In this document: positions 11,601-26,600 of the stretch, piece after piece
Layout of the letters: every line of letters starts with the position of its first letter
How positions within the stretch are numbered: position 1 is the stretch's first letter
Assembly: GCF_963664415.1 (NCBI RefSeq)
Contig: NZ_OY761440.1
Span: forward strand, 1,674,001-1,738,000
DNA: 64,000 nucleotides
Direction: 5' to 3'
From: an uncultured Desulfobacter sp.
GTDB lineage: Bacteria; Desulfobacterota; Desulfobacteria; Desulfobacterales; Desulfobacteraceae
Notes under the pieces: model-generated
Told to the model about the DNA's origin: nothing
Database searches by the model: none
The model's input: only the letters and a program-made list of their open reading frames with translations
Translations under genes and position numbers: made by a program

Positions 11601-14600
11601 ATCAAAATCCCATGCAAGATCAATGGCAAAACCGCCGTCAATATTGAGTTCAAATCCGGGCAGATCAATATCAAGCGGGATATCCACCCCGACAATGGGA
11701 ATGGTCTGCCCCAGTTTCATATCGAACTGGATGGCATCGGTGTCCGTGGGAAGGTCATCACCGATTGTCCAATCCCGGATTTTACCGCCGTTGGGATTAT
11801 ACCAAGCCACTGAAATGTCATCAATGGTGACCAGGCCGTCGCTGTTGTGATCCAGAAGAATGTTGAGCCGGTCCGGCCCGAATACATCAAACAAGGCGTT
11901 GCGAATAATTTCAATAGCTGCGCCGTCTTGGGAAAGCTTTTGCCTGAGTTCGCCCAAAAAGCCCTGGCGCAGATCGGAGATAAAGGTGGCCACTGCTGCA
12001 AGTTTATCCCCGACCAGGGGCAGGTCCACGGCAAAACTGCTGGAAAAAATATCCTGCACCGCTCCCAGGGTCAAATCAACCCCGTCCAAGATAAAGCTGG
12101 GATTGTTAAGAACGGAGAGCAGGCTGAAGCTGCCGCCCAATGCTTCGAACATCCCCACAATATCCGGATAGGAAAAGACCACGGGGCTGTCCGCACCGGG
12201 ATCCAGGGTACCTGCCAGGTACTGGAAGAGCGCCTTGAGCCCCTGATCACCATAGGCAGGATTGGTTCCGATCATGATGGCATCGGCGTCATCAAAGGAA
12301 AAGGAGAGCCCCATGACATCCAGCCGGGGAGGAAGCACAACAGAGAATCCGCCGGTAAACACAATGCCCAAATTGTCAATCAGAGTTTCACTGCCAAAGA
12401 TAAACAGGCCGTCATCCGTGAGGTTTGAAGAGTGCTGATCCAATACCAGGCTGACGCCGGCATAATCGTCTGTTGAAAGATCTCCGTCCCCGTCCAGAAC
12501 AACAAACCCATTTTCAACACCCATGGAAATGGGGCCGAACCTGAATCCAAGTTCCAGGTCCTGTCCCAGTACCCGGGCCTGAAGCGAGGCATGGGTGCCG
12601 TGACCGGTAATGGTGTCATAATCATACAATGCCACCCCGGGAAGTCCCCCGCCGGCCAGGGGCGCAAAATTTATCACGGCGTCGAGTTCAAATTCAAACA
12701 GAGCTTCTAAAAGGATATTGCCCCCGGTACCGGCCCCGATATTGTCATACATTTCATTAATGCCGTCCAGGGAACTGTCGTCGGTATTGCCTGTCATCTC
12801 CTTGAAATTGCCGAGGTTAAGGCTGAAAATAAAGGTCTCGGAGAGAATTGCGCCAAAGCCCAGGTGTAGATTTAACTTAGTACCGTCCAGGCCCAGGGAA
12901 AATTTTTGTTCATGTTCTGGCAATGTGTTGTCATCCACGATGCCCAGGGCATTTTCAAAGATAAGTTCTACATCCTCAATCAAGGCTGCGGGATTGGACT
13001 CTGCCAGCTCGATGATCTCTATAAAGTCATCCAGGAAGGTGAAAACCTCGGCCAGGGATTTTTCAATGACCGGAATGGGCTGGGTGTAGAATTCAAGGTC
13101 ACTCAGAGTGCCCTCCAGGAAATCAAGGCCCATGCGCACGGCATCCATGATATCGCTGAAACCAAGATCCTTGAAATCAAAAGCCTCACCCAGATCCGGA
13201 AGAACCAGAACCAGGCCGCCGGAAGGCAGGGTGCCATCTCCGGTCAAGGCAGCAAGATCAAATGCAGATGAAAAATCATGCTCATAAACAAAGACCTCAT
13301 CCAGGGCGGTCAAATCATTAATATAGATGGCAAGTTCCGCATCCGGGGCGATGGGCAGGTCCGAAGCGGCATTGAAATTCACCGTCAGCCCCTTGATCCG
13401 GGCCCAGGCGTCCCCAGTGAACGCAAACCTCAGATCATCAATAAAATTGAGACTGAGCAGGTCTGAGAATGAGAATCGCATATCCCCGGCATTGGCCGCT
13501 GAAGGATCTCGGTCAATGGTGATGGCAGCCCCGGCATCAAGATGAAGGCCCGATCCGGAACCGGCACCGCCGGCCGTCAGTCCCATGAATCCAATATTGG
13601 CAGTTGCTGCGAAATCCAGCACATCCAAGGCCATCTGCCCTTCAAGCAACATATTGTCAATCCCCAGAAAAAGGCCGCTGTTGCCGTCCTCGCCATCCAG
13701 GTCGGCTACCAGGTCAAATCCGCCGGAAAGGCTTGCGGTCAGCAGTCCCAGAGCATCGGTACCTAAACCGAACCCATCGCCGAAATCAAACCCGAAATCC
13801 AAAGCAAATTCCTGGGCATCAAGGATGACTTCAAAGGCCATGGGGATCCGTAATTCCTGGGTTGCCATGTCATAGACTACGGCAAAGGGCAGCACCCCGG
13901 AATCATTGAGGGCGAGAATAAAATCCTGGAGGGTCTTGATATCTTCAATTTTTTCATGAATGACATAAGTCACTCCGGACAAAGACTCATCTATACTATC
14001 GTTTAACTCTAAGGTATTGGCATCAACCACTGACGAAATCTGAAAGGTGTCGGTTTCATTGATGGTGATGTATTTGCCAAGATAGGAAGAATCAAAAGTC
14101 CCTAATGCAGAGGTAAAAACAGATGAATCGGCCTGGATTTCACCATCGTTTTGCGTGAACAGATCCACACGAGGCAGATAAAAATTTATTTTATCCAGCA
14201 CATGGGTCTGGAAGGCAGAGGCAAAATCAAGGAGGGTGTCAATGGAAGAATCGATGAAGGGAATGGGGAAGGACAATTCCCCGGAAGCGTTAAGGGTCTC
14301 AAAGTATGAAATCATATTGGTGACCATATTGGCCACATCGCTGATGCTCAGTGCCTGAAAATCGGCGATGGATTCAAAATTTTCAGCAGAAAAAGAGAGT
14401 CCCGCACCGGCACCGTAGATAATTCCGTCAAGTGTTATCCGCGGCGGGTCCAGACCAGAGGTCAGATTGGTGCCGGCAAGGGATGCATAAAAAGGCAGAT
14501 CCACCGCAATATTGTTTACCCCGGGATTAAACTCAAAGGCATTGTTGATATAGGCCACATTTCCCGCCAGATTCAATGCTATACTGCCCAGTTCATCCCC

Positions 14601-17600
14601 TGTCTGGCCAAGGCTCAATCCTAAAGGCCCCAAAGAGGCGCCGAGCAGGATATCATCTGCCGAGGCATTTAAAGAGAAATCAAGGATATTCAGGTTAAAG
14701 GCGACCAGCTGATTTTCCATATCAAAGCTGATATCAAAATCAATATCCACCTGGACGGCCATATCAAATGCAAATTCGCCGTCAAATTCAATGCCCATGG
14801 CTTCAGCCTCTTCAGGCAGAGCAAGGGCCGTCCGGACATCAAAATCAAGAAGACTGACAAAAGAGAGTTTAAACCCTTCTTCCGTATAGGCAAGGACCAG
14901 TTCAAGGCCCACCTGGTCGCTTAATCCCGGCAGCCAGTGGGTGGACAGATAATCGGTCAAACCGTTGATGGTGGGGACATTCAATACCGGGTCATATTCA
15001 CCCAGGGGGATGGTATCCCCGTCGGCCAATGCTTCCCCCGGTCTCATGTAGGGGTGCATATAATGCTGGATATACAGCCCAATGGCGCTGAACCGATCCA
15101 TTCCCGACAGGCCGGCAAGGCTTGAATTCGTGCCGGGGAGGATCTGGGCCAGAACACTGTTATACACACTATTGCCGTCCTCATCCGCCGCCGGCAGAAG
15201 ATCATAATAGATATCACTGAGATTGACACCGATATCATCCAGCATGGTTCCCAGCACCCCTGTCAAGTGAATGTCGCCGTCGGTGACCACATAATCTTCA
15301 ACATCGCTGCCGTCGATATACTCAACCACCACAGTGGTATCCCCGGCAAGGATCTCTTCGTAAACGGCTCGGCCGGTCTTGTTGATCCGGACCACGACAT
15401 TACCGCTTGCCGTGGTTCCGCCCACTGTACCGTAGACAATCCCAGAGGCATTCAGGGCATAGGAAGTGACTCCGCCCACATCATAGAACACAATACCGAT
15501 GAGGCCGTCCAGCATCCCCAGGTCATCTCCGCCGTTGCCGAAGCTTGCCGTAATATTGGCACCCCCGGCAGAAATTTTAGCGTCACCGGCCGTCCCCTGA
15601 ATTTTGAAAACAAAATTTCCGGTGAGGGTAATGAACCCCAGGATATCAATGTTGATCCCCGTGCCCTGGATATATTGTACGTCTGTGGTATCGGTAAATA
15701 TCACCTCATGGGTGCCCGAGGCCAATTCAATGTTTTCACTAATTGCCGTACCCGTGGTGTTGATCCGGACCACCACGCTGCCCGAAAGGCCCAGGATGCC
15801 GTCAAACCCAGCAATAGAAATATCGCCCGTTGCATCCAGGGCGTAACGGACCTCATTTGCATCATTGAGATAGATCACCGCCCCGATATCGACACTGCTG
15901 ACCGACAGACCCATGATTCCGGGCACCCCCATATAAACGGCGGCATTACCGGCACCCACCTTAATAACGGTCTCCCCTTCAGAGGCGGTAAGCACAAAAC
16001 CCAGATCCCCTGACAGGGTCACCATGCCCCCCAGATCAAAGGTAAGGCCGTTGCCCACAAGGCGCATGACCTGGGCATCGCTTGAAAAATCAAGGGTGAT
16101 GTCCCCGGACGGGGTGGTGATGGTCCGGGAAAGAACTTTGCCGGTATTATTAAATTCCACAAATATATTGCCGGACAGGGTAAAGCCGTCTATGCCGATG
16201 ATGGATGCGGTTCCGGATGCGGTCAGGGCAAATGAAGTCTGTTCACCCGGCACCAGAAACAGCGCCATGCCCAGGGCGGCATCGCTCACCTGAACCCCCA
16301 TGGCATTGGGCAGATCTTTATTGATGCCCAGAAAACCGTCAATTCCCATGGCCGAAGCAATGATCAAGGTCTGGGTCACGCCGTCAACCAATTCGTCTTG
16401 TTTTTCAAAATAGAAACTGCCGGACAAGGGCATGAAGTCGGCAACGGCAATGTCTATGGTGCCGCCCAGGCGCATAACATCCGTACCGTCCGCAAAAACC
16501 ACATTCACATCCCCGCCCGGGGTGGATATGGTTTGATTCACCGCAGTGCCACTGGTATTCATTTCGATGCCCAGGGAGCCTGTCAAGGACAAACCGCTGA
16601 TACCGGAAAGGGCCGCTGTTCCCATGCCCGAAGCAGCATACCCGCCCGTATCAAAAAAGACCATGCCCAAATCCACATCGGTCAACTCAATACCGGTCCG
16701 GCCGGATGCGCCGGTGTCAATCCCCAAAAAGACCGCCGCATCGTTAACACCGCCCACAATGCGGGTATCGGCACCGTCCACGATCTTTTCAAAAAGGAGA
16801 TCCCCGGAAATCCGGACAAAGCCGCCCAGTTCGGCCACAAGGTTCCCGATACCTAACCGGGCAATGCCGTCGGACGCAGGCAGATCACTAAAGGTATAGG
16901 ATATGGTATTGGTTCCCAGGGCCACGCCGGTCAGATCCTGGCCCGTATTATTTAATATGAGGCTTGCACTGTCTGCGCTAAAATCAGCAAAAGCGGCACC
17001 CTGGAAGAGAACAGTACCCGAGGCTTCAATGGCCCGGGTTCCGTCACTATTCAGGACCATGCCCAGGGACCCGTTGGTCAATCCGGCCTTAAACTCGGCT
17101 CCGATAAAAATCTGTGCACTGACATCGGCAGCAGCGGCAATCACATTGCCGTTGTCCACGATAAATTCAAAATCCCCGGCCAGGGCGATAATATCATCAA
17201 AATTGGCGGAAAGATTGGTTACAGAGGTACTGACAAAGGTGTCGGCTGATCCCGGCATCAGGTTAAACGTGTAATCCACACCGCCGCCGATTTCAATAGT
17301 CTCTCCGGTAAGTGCGATGCCGGTGCTGTTATACCGGATCTGTACCTGGTCGGCAGACAGATCGGCAAAACCCGAAATGGTCAGTGCCGGGGTGCCTGCG
17401 ACCTCAAGGGCCTCTCCTGGGTTGGCACTGCCGGCAGGATTAAAAATGTAGCCAAGTGTGGCATTTGTCACACCGGCACTAAACACCGGCGTGGTCATGG
17501 AAACCGTTGCATCGGTGGCCACGGCGGCAAAATAGTCTGCATTCCGTTTAAACCCGAAATCCCCCTGAACCACCAGAACATCCGCAAAATCCGCCACAAG

Positions 17601-20600
17601 GTTGTCTGCGGAAATGGCCAGGAAATCCGAAGAAGCCGGCATATAATCAAAGGTAAACGACACATCCCCAAGATCCAGGGTGGTACCGGTATACCCAAGG
17701 CCGGTATTGTTGATGCCCACCCGGGCAAGGTCCGCCGTCACATTAAGGAAACTTCCGCCGTTGACGGCAAACCCGCCCCGGACCTCAAGGGCCGAACTGC
17801 CGTCAGAATTGAAGACCATCCCCATATTACCGTTTATTACCCCGGCTGAGAACTCGTTCAGGGCCACCATGACATTTACATTGGACGCCACCACCTGAAT
17901 CTGGAGGGGCTCCCAGAATTTCTGCATCCCGAAATCCATCTCAACGCTAATAAAATCTTCAAGGAGCAATTCAATGGTGCCGGTGATCCGGATGAACTCG
18001 GACTGGGTAAAGTCAAACACTGTTGTACCCAGTTGCGTTGTCAATGTCTCATTGACCGGTGCCCCCATATTGTTGAATTCAAAACGCACCGCAGGGGTGC
18101 CTGCGAGGGTGTATCCGGCAGCCGAGAATTCCGCCGAAGTGCCGGCGGCGGTTCCGAACACCCCGGTGTCATCAATGAAAAAGGTTCCCTGGGCATCATA
18201 TACCCGCATGGATGTTGCCCCGGCCACAAGTTCATATTCAGTATTATACGTGTCAATGGTGATGCCCTGCCTGCCGGAAAGAGTTTGCCCATACTTAAAA
18301 ATCATCTCCCCTTTGATCACTTCATTGACCACGATCATATCCAGTGAAATCAGGGATGAGGCAATGGCATTAGTGATGGGAGACGGAATACCGGAGGCGT
18401 AAAAGGCATTCAGCGCATCATAGTCTTCATCGGAGTGGACCCTGAAAATAACAGCGCCTGCGGCCAGATTCCCGCCGGGCAGCTCAGAGACGGCCAGGCT
18501 GATGGCATTGGGGCCGATGACAGGGACAAAATAATAGGCGCCCGAATTATTAAAATCGGCAAGAATGTCTGAAAAATAACCGGTCAAGGTACCGAATCCG
18601 GCAATCTCAAGGATATCCCCCTGGTATACCGTATGCCCGCCGGTATCCCGGATATCCAGTACAAACGGGGCAGGTCCCGGGGTCAAATCCAGGGAGCCTG
18701 TAATATCAATGGCCTTGTAATTTCCTAAAGAAAAACTGCTCTGGATAATCAGGGCCCCTGAAATGTTCAAGGCCATATTTTCGCCTGAAACTGGGGCGTT
18801 AAACCGGGCATCATTTTCGGTGTTCAGGGTAAAAAGCCCCAGGGCTGTATACTGCCCGTCAATGAGAAATGCGGTTGTTGTGGTGATGGTCTGGTTTGTG
18901 CCGCTGACGGTGCCTGCCGTCAGGGTTAAGGACTCAAGGGTGTATTGGGTGGATGGGGTATCCAGTGCGGTCATGGAGAGATCCGCACCGGACCAGTTTA
19001 CCTCACCGGCTTCCAGGGTGTTGACATAGACCGAGACAGCAGCACCGGATGTAATAAAAAAGGAATCTGCCGTCACCCGGCCTGCTGATATGACGGTGGC
19101 GTTGCCGGCATCCAGGGTAATGGTCCCTGCGGTGATGGTATCTGTAAAAAATTCAATGGCGCCGGCTGCAGTAATCGACACATCCCCGGAAACGGCGAGG
19201 CTACCGGTTAATGTAAAGTTGCCGCCGCTGTTTATGTCCAAATCCGAGAGGACAAGGTCCATGGTCATATCAAGGCTGCCCGTTGACAAAAACAGGGTCG
19301 CCAGGTGAGAAAAATCTACACTCCCGCCTGAACTGATAATGGTTGTGGAAGCGGCCTGGTCTGTAAAATCCAATGATTCAACGGCGGCGTCAAAAAGAAT
19401 GTTCCCGCTGCCGTGGACAATGCTGCCGCTGTTAAAATCAAAATTGACTCCGGCGCTGTCAAACAGCAGTTCCAGGGTATCGTTATCGCCGGCCTCGTCG
19501 GTGATTGATGCGGTGAATGCAAAATCCGAGGCCGTGTAATCCAGCAGAAAGCGGTCTTCATCGGTACCGCCGTCAAGGGTATCGCTGCCCGCAGTCAGGA
19601 TCAGGATATCATTTCCGCCGCCGCCTGCGAGAATGTCATCCCCGCCCCCGCCGTCCAGGGTATCACTGCCGGCATCTCCGTCAAGGGTATCGTTACCGTC
19701 TCCTCCTGACAGGGTATCATCACCGCTGCCGCCGTTGATGGTGTCATCCCCATCACCGCCGGCCAGGATATCACTGCCGCTGCCGCCGGTGATGATATCG
19801 TTGCCCTCTCCGCCGTCGATCTCTGCGACACCTGAACCGTATACGTTAACCTCGTCATCATCCGAACCGGCATTGATCCGGACCGCTGCCAGCACCTCTT
19901 CTTCGATATCAATGAAATCGTCGCCGTTTCCGGCATCGGTCACAACGATCTGGGCAATGTTATTATAGGTCTGCTCAAATCCCAGTGCGTAGACGGTAAG
20001 GGACTCGTCTCCGGCCACACCACCGGCATGACGAACGGTAAAGACCTCACCATAACCATGGGCAACCCGAGTGACAGCCGGTATATAATTGGTCTGCCCC
20101 ACGTCAGCGCCCATATTCAGGTAAAGGATATCCCCCTGGGTCCTGGCAAGCACCGGCTGGGGATTCCAGCTCCAGAGCTTTTCACCGGTTTTTGAAAAGG
20201 GGCCGAATTTACCTGTAACCTTCAAATAAACATAATCGTCACCCACCTCAAAGGCCCCTTCAATACCTGCCAGATTGATACCTTTAAAAGAGGCGCTGCC
20301 CCAGGCCCTGCCGGAAAAATAGGGGGAAGAGGTGTTGGATATGGTGAACTCAAACCCGCCTTCCAGGTCAAAGGGACCCACCCCCAGAGTAATATTTACA
20401 CTGGCATTGACATAAAACTGGCCTGTGGATCGAATATACCCGTCAAAATAAAGGGTCGCAAACCCGAAGAAATCCACACTCAAATCGTCTACGATGATGG
20501 AGAGCACACCGCTCTGGTAACTGATGGTCAACGCCCCGGATCCTTCAAGGACAAAGAAATCCACTGTGGCATCAATACGGAGTAAAAAACTGTTGGCCGC

Positions 20601-23600
20601 CACAATTTCTCCGGCCACCTCGATATTCACATCACCGGTATTAAACTGAAGGGTGAACTCTCCATCAATTTCAAAGGGTCCCAATGAAATATGATTGGCC
20701 CCCAGGGCCAGATGCATGGCAAACACGCCGGACTGGATCACCGCACCGCCGTTGATGAAAAACACACCGAAGGTGTCCAGATCCATGGTGGCATCAAAGG
20801 AGAGGTCAATACCAGCGGCATTGATCAGCAGGTCAGCCCTGCCCTTGATCTCAAAACTGCCTATTAAAATGGTTCCGCCAAAACCAATCTGCAGGGTGCC
20901 GGCAGCAATGGTTGCCTCTTCCAGGCCGGTGACTTCGCCTGTCACTGAATTCACCGCCAGCCTGTAGATGGTCCGCTCTTCACCGGAGGTGTTGAGTTCA
21001 AGCTGGAACCGGCCGTTCATGGAGAACAGGTCACTGCCGGGGACATTGAGTTCAAGTTGAAGGCTGGCCACAACACTGAGGTCGGTTCGGACGGAGAGGT
21101 AACCCGAAGCGGCCAATGAGCCCAGCATATCGACCTCAAGGCTTGCGGCCACAAGGATTTCAAGCTCTGATCCGGTCAGTTTAAGATAGAAAAGGCCGTT
21201 GAGGTCAAGGGTCTCCTTGACGGTGAGCATTCCCGTTGCCTTAACCACAATGTAGAATCCGGGATCCCCCTCACTGCCGTCAATCTCCGGGGGGCCGGCC
21301 TGGATGGTGACTTCATTGTACCCCAGTTCAGCCACCATGGAATCGGGGACCTGGTACACCTGCTCAACACCGGAAGAGTTCATGAGAATTTCAAAGGACG
21401 CCTGAAAATCAAGGCCTGAAATATTCTGTGTGGTCAGGGTTAGATCCGCCTGGATGGCCAGGACCCCGCCTTTGATAATCAGCAGGCCGAAGGCATCAAA
21501 GGTCAGGGCGGAACCGATGGTCAGCTCCTCATCGATAAGCATGGTCAGACTGCCGCCAAGACCGATTTCAAAACTGAACTCTCCGCTCAGGTACAATACC
21601 GGATCAGACGCCGTATTAAAATTGGCCCGGACCGCCATGGTGGCATCGATGGCAAAACCGAATGTTGTGGCTTTCAGGGTAAAATCTTCCGGATCACGGC
21701 CCGGCAAGCTCAGGGTGACCGCCTTATTTTCAGAACTGGTATTGATGGTCACAAAAATGTTGCCGTCGATGGTGATCCCCACAGACTCAAGAATGGGAAG
21801 GGAGGCGTTGAGCTTAAAGGCCCCCCAGAGATCCACACCGCCGGTGACCGCATCTTTGATCAGATTAATTTCACCGGCTGCGGAAACGGCATCGGGCAGA
21901 ATGGGGTTGATGGAGAGGCTGGCATCAAAATTGGCCCTGAACCCCGATGCCCAGAACGCCAGGGTAATGCCGCCTGAAAGTTCCATGTTTACTGAATCAA
22001 TAAAAGGTACGGATAACCTTGCAAACCCCTGTAGCTCAAATGAGACCAGGGTACTGCCGTCTTCAGCCCCGCCGGGAGTGACGGCAATGGACAGCATGCC
22101 CCCGAATCGAACAAAGGGCGATTCAAAAGGATCGGTTAAAGGGGTGGGAATGTCCGCCAGAAAGGCAAAGGTTGCGGAACCACCAGACAGGTCTGACAAA
22201 TCGACATAAAACCGGGTATTAATGCTAAGGCCCCCGGCCACCAGCATCTCTCCGTTGACCAGAAGCTGGCCCGTGGTAATAAGGGTAATATCCGCGCTGA
22301 TGCTGATGGTGCTCTGGGGTGTGCCTGCAATAAAAAGGGTCGCACCGGCATCAATCCGGATGGGGTTGTTGAACACATCGGCAAAATTTAAGGTTTCTCC
22401 GTCAGCCGCAGCCTTTTGTGCGGCTGCCAAAACACCCGCACCCAAATTATCTTTCCACTGTTCCAGGGTCATTTCACTGGGAGAACTGAACTCGCCCGAC
22501 GCCAGATCTTCAGGATCACTGATTTCAGGCAAGGGAGCTGCAAAAAAGGTTACCCCGCCCCTAAAGTTGCCAATCATGATGGGGGTGGGGGTAATGGGTA
22601 TGCCTGCCCCGGTCATGGATACATAAACACTTAACGGACCGAATTCAGCCAGACCGATCCAAATTTCAAACCCGGCCATACCGGAGAATTCGAATCCGGC
22701 TGTGATGCCGCCGTAAAAAATTGTATCAGCGACTTCAGTTGTGGTATCGCCTACAGCAATCTGATTCCCGTCGGCATCCAGTTTAAGAATGGACAAGAAG
22801 CCGCCACCGCTGATATATCCGCCAAAGGCATTACCCTCGGCTGAAAAGGAAGCACTCTCAATGCCAACTATAGGGAAAGCCCCGTCTGCAAGTTTTCCAA
22901 TGTCAATCTGCAGGCCGTCGATACTTCCGGTCACGGTTATCATTCCGCCAATGGAACCGGAAATGGATGCGGAAATCACCAGCGTAAAATCAAGGGGTTC
23001 ACTTGTGATGTCATCCCAGGTAACCCCGAGGGCTGTAATCTGCAATGGCAGCCAACTGGGCAACATAAAGTCATCGGCTCCGTTGCCGCCAACCTCAAGG
23101 AAGACACCGAATCCGGCCTTGGCAACAAAATCGCCCTCTGCCGTAAAGGCAAAGTTGCGCGCTTCACCGGACACGGTGATGGAAGCGACGGTCAATTGTG
23201 CCCCCAGGCTGTCAAAGCTGACCACCTCTTCACTGCCCTGGGCACCGGTATCGATTTCAAAATCCTGTCCTGTAATGGTCAAAAAGGAACCAAATGTGAT
23301 CTCAAAGGTATCCACCTGGAATTGAAATCCGTCAACCCGGCCGCCGGTAAAGGACAAGGTTGCGCGAAGCGCCTCGGTATCCAGGGCTTCAGAATCCCCG
23401 TTGTAGCTGGTCCCGTCACTGCGGTCGGTAATGGCGGCGCTTATAGCCATACCCGGGAAGAAGGTCGCCCCGCCGGCAGCGATAAAGATATACCCATCAA
23501 AGGCAAGGGCATCGCCGAAAATCACTTCAAAATTCCCGACACCCACACGGATATCATCAAACTCAAGAATACTGCCGATCTTTATGGGAGCCCCGGCATC

Positions 23601-26600
23601 GGTTTTTGTGGTGTTGGTCTCAGCCCCGCCGTATATAAGCATGGCCTCGCCAAGCTGAAAACTATTGGACCGGACCGTCAGGCCGGGGACGGTCTCGCCC
23701 TGGTCATTAACGATGGTGGAAATTACACCGGAGATATTCAGGGCCGGAAATTCCACACTGGCCGATGTAATGACCACAAGTTCCTGGCCACGCTTTTCCG
23801 TCAACAGCTCCTCTGCCGTGGGCACATAACCGGGATCATCGGAATAGGCTTGCCATGACGGATCATAGGCAATGCTGACGCCTGTGGCCTGGACCTTGAC
23901 CACATCCGGGACCTCAATGTCCAGGGCACCCACATCCAGGGTGAATTTACCCGATGGTGAAATGGCGGCCAAAGGATTTTCAAGCAGGGCCGCAATATCC
24001 ACCCCAAGGTCAAAGGTGCCCAGTACACCGGTAAGCTGGGCGATTATCCCGCTGTCGCTCTGCTGGGCACTGGCCTGGGTCTGGTTGTTTGTCCCGAATT
24101 GGATCAGGGCGGAATCCACGCCGATACCGATGGTCAGAATCAGTTTGCCGCCTTTAAAGGCCATATCGGTTAGGCCGATGGTGGGGCTTTCCAGGGTCAG
24201 GGGCCCCAGCCCGATGCTGCCCGAAGCGCTGCCCGAGCCCTGTGTGTCTGCTTTCAGGGTAAAAGATTCGGTCTCGGCGCTGTTTTTATTGCCGTTTTGG
24301 TCCTGGAAACTATTGGCGATAAATGCCACTTGGATCTCACCGGCCTGGAAAATGTCAACATCATTTTCAGGGTGCAGGTCCGTGAGATAATACCGGTAGG
24401 TGTTGCCGTATAAATAGGTGGCCGCACCGTTGATCCGGAAATTTGCGGATATTTCCAGAAGTCCCGTACCACTCAGGGTAAATTCGGCATCCGTATCTGT
24501 AATGGAGGAACGATCCAGTTTCTCTCCGTCGGGCACAAAGAAAGTGACATCAATAAATTTTTTGGCATTGAGCATAGCCAGGTCCGCCACAGCACCGTTT
24601 GCGGGACCGGCCAGATCAACCGTCGGCCGGGGCGCGTCCCACACCGTAAAGGACTGGGTGGCCGCCGTACTCAGGTTACCGTCCAGGTCGGCAACGCTCC
24701 CATCTGCAAATTCGACAGCCCATGCACCAAGCACGGAAAGATCGCCGGTCAGGGCGTAGCGGTAGGTGTTGACGCCCACCCGGACCGGTGTGCCGTCAAT
24801 GGAAACGCTTCCTGACGGCCCGGTCAGGGTAAATTCCTGATCCGCATCCAGAATGGTGGATTCATCCAAGCCGACGCCGTTGGGATCTGAAAAATAGACA
24901 TCAATATATTTATTGCTGTTGAACAGGAGGTTGGTGATGGTGCCGCCGTCATAGGGATCGATAATCTCCGGGGCGGGCTGGTAGGCCACCGGGATATTAT
25001 TGTCAAATCCCGGCAGCTGGGCGCCGAACAGGGAAGCCCCGTTGAGAGCGATATCCTCGAGTTTGAACCCATGGGTGTCGGAGATGGCGAACCGGGCCGC
25101 CCCGCTGATCTTCACAACGGCCTGGTTATCCATATAGACGGCCACCGCTGCATTGGGGATATCCACCCGGATGTTGCCCGAGGGAGACCGGGAAAAAACA
25201 ATGGTGCCGGTCAGTTCAAAAACTCCCTTGTCATCGGGATCAATACCGCCGCTGTTGTTGGTATCAGTTTGCCCGATGAGCAGGGTCACCTCCCCTGAAA
25301 AACTTTGAACCAGGGCTGGGGATGCAAACAGGACATTCACGCTGATATCATCACCTGTGTCCGGATCAGGGATATTAATGGTTTCATCCACAGCAGTTTG
25401 CGTGGTATTGACACGGACGCCCACACTGCCCTGGAGCACCAGGCCGTCCAGTCCCACAAATGCGGCGCTGCCCTGGGCATCCAAAGCATAGGAAGAGACC
25501 CCGGCCTTTGACATCATCACCAGGCCAAGGGTCACATCAGAAATCCGAATACCGATTTCATCCGCCGTCCCCGGATTCAGCCCCAGGAACACCTCAATGC
25601 CGGCTGCCGCAGCAATAATTTTGGTGGTGCCGTCGTCCTCAACGCTCCGGGTAAATGCAAACCCGCCGGTCAGGGAAGCCAGATTTTCAATTTCAAGGGA
25701 GGCAGTGCCGAAAAGCACGGGATCAGTAGCGTCGGCGGCCAGGGTAATGGAAATGGTGATGAAATCCCCTGAGGTGTCCGGCACCAGAATGGATTCATCC
25801 AGGGCTTTACCGGTATTATTCTGTTTGACCCCAAGGGTGCCTGAAATGGAAAGCCCGTCAATTCCCAGGAGCCGGGCATCACCCGATGCACCCAGGGCCA
25901 TGGCGGATTCGCCAACCACCGGATTGTCCGGGTCCGTGATATCGGTTTCCTGGTAAAGCACCAGCCCCACGGCAGCATTTTCCAGAAGAATACCGGTATC
26001 ATTATCATCGTATGGTGCGTCTCCCGCGCCCAGGAAAAGTTCACCGCCGCCGGTACCGATGATCAGCTTGCTGACCCTGGTGCTACCCTGCACCTGTTCA
26101 GTCTTTTCAACGGCAAACCCGCCGGAGACCCTGAATTCACCCACGCCAAGGGTCAGGACACCGGATACCCGGATCAAGGCCCTGCGGGCACCGTCGAAAT
26201 CCAGTTCAAGGGTGTCTGCCGGATCTTCTGACGCACCGGTTACAATGCCAAACGGGGTGTCTGCAAAATGGGCAAACCTGGTATTGTCCTCACCGCCGGC
26301 CAGGTTTACCTGGAGTTCAAGCGAGTCCACAGCCAGGGTAAGGCCGTTGATCCCTGTAAATCCGGCACTTGCGGCAACGGCACCGGCGCAGGTCCAGCTC
26401 CGGGTATCGGCCGGGTCAACCGGCTTGAACAAGGCAAGGCCGAATTCAACGCCGGTAAGGGCCAGCCCCAGTTCATCCGGTGTGCCGCCGTTTATCCCGG
26501 CAAAGGCCGCAGCAACGGTACCGCCGATGACCAACTGGTTCACGGCTACAGTTTCAGAAGAGGAGCCGTCAGTTACAGTGATGGTAGAGGTTGATTTCTC

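Noticed and set aside
9380..19860. RTX blocks as proof of classical type I secretion
   Set aside because: The blocks are internal, and no ABC ATPase with a C39-like or HlyB-like domain is in the window; the motor present is SecA-like.
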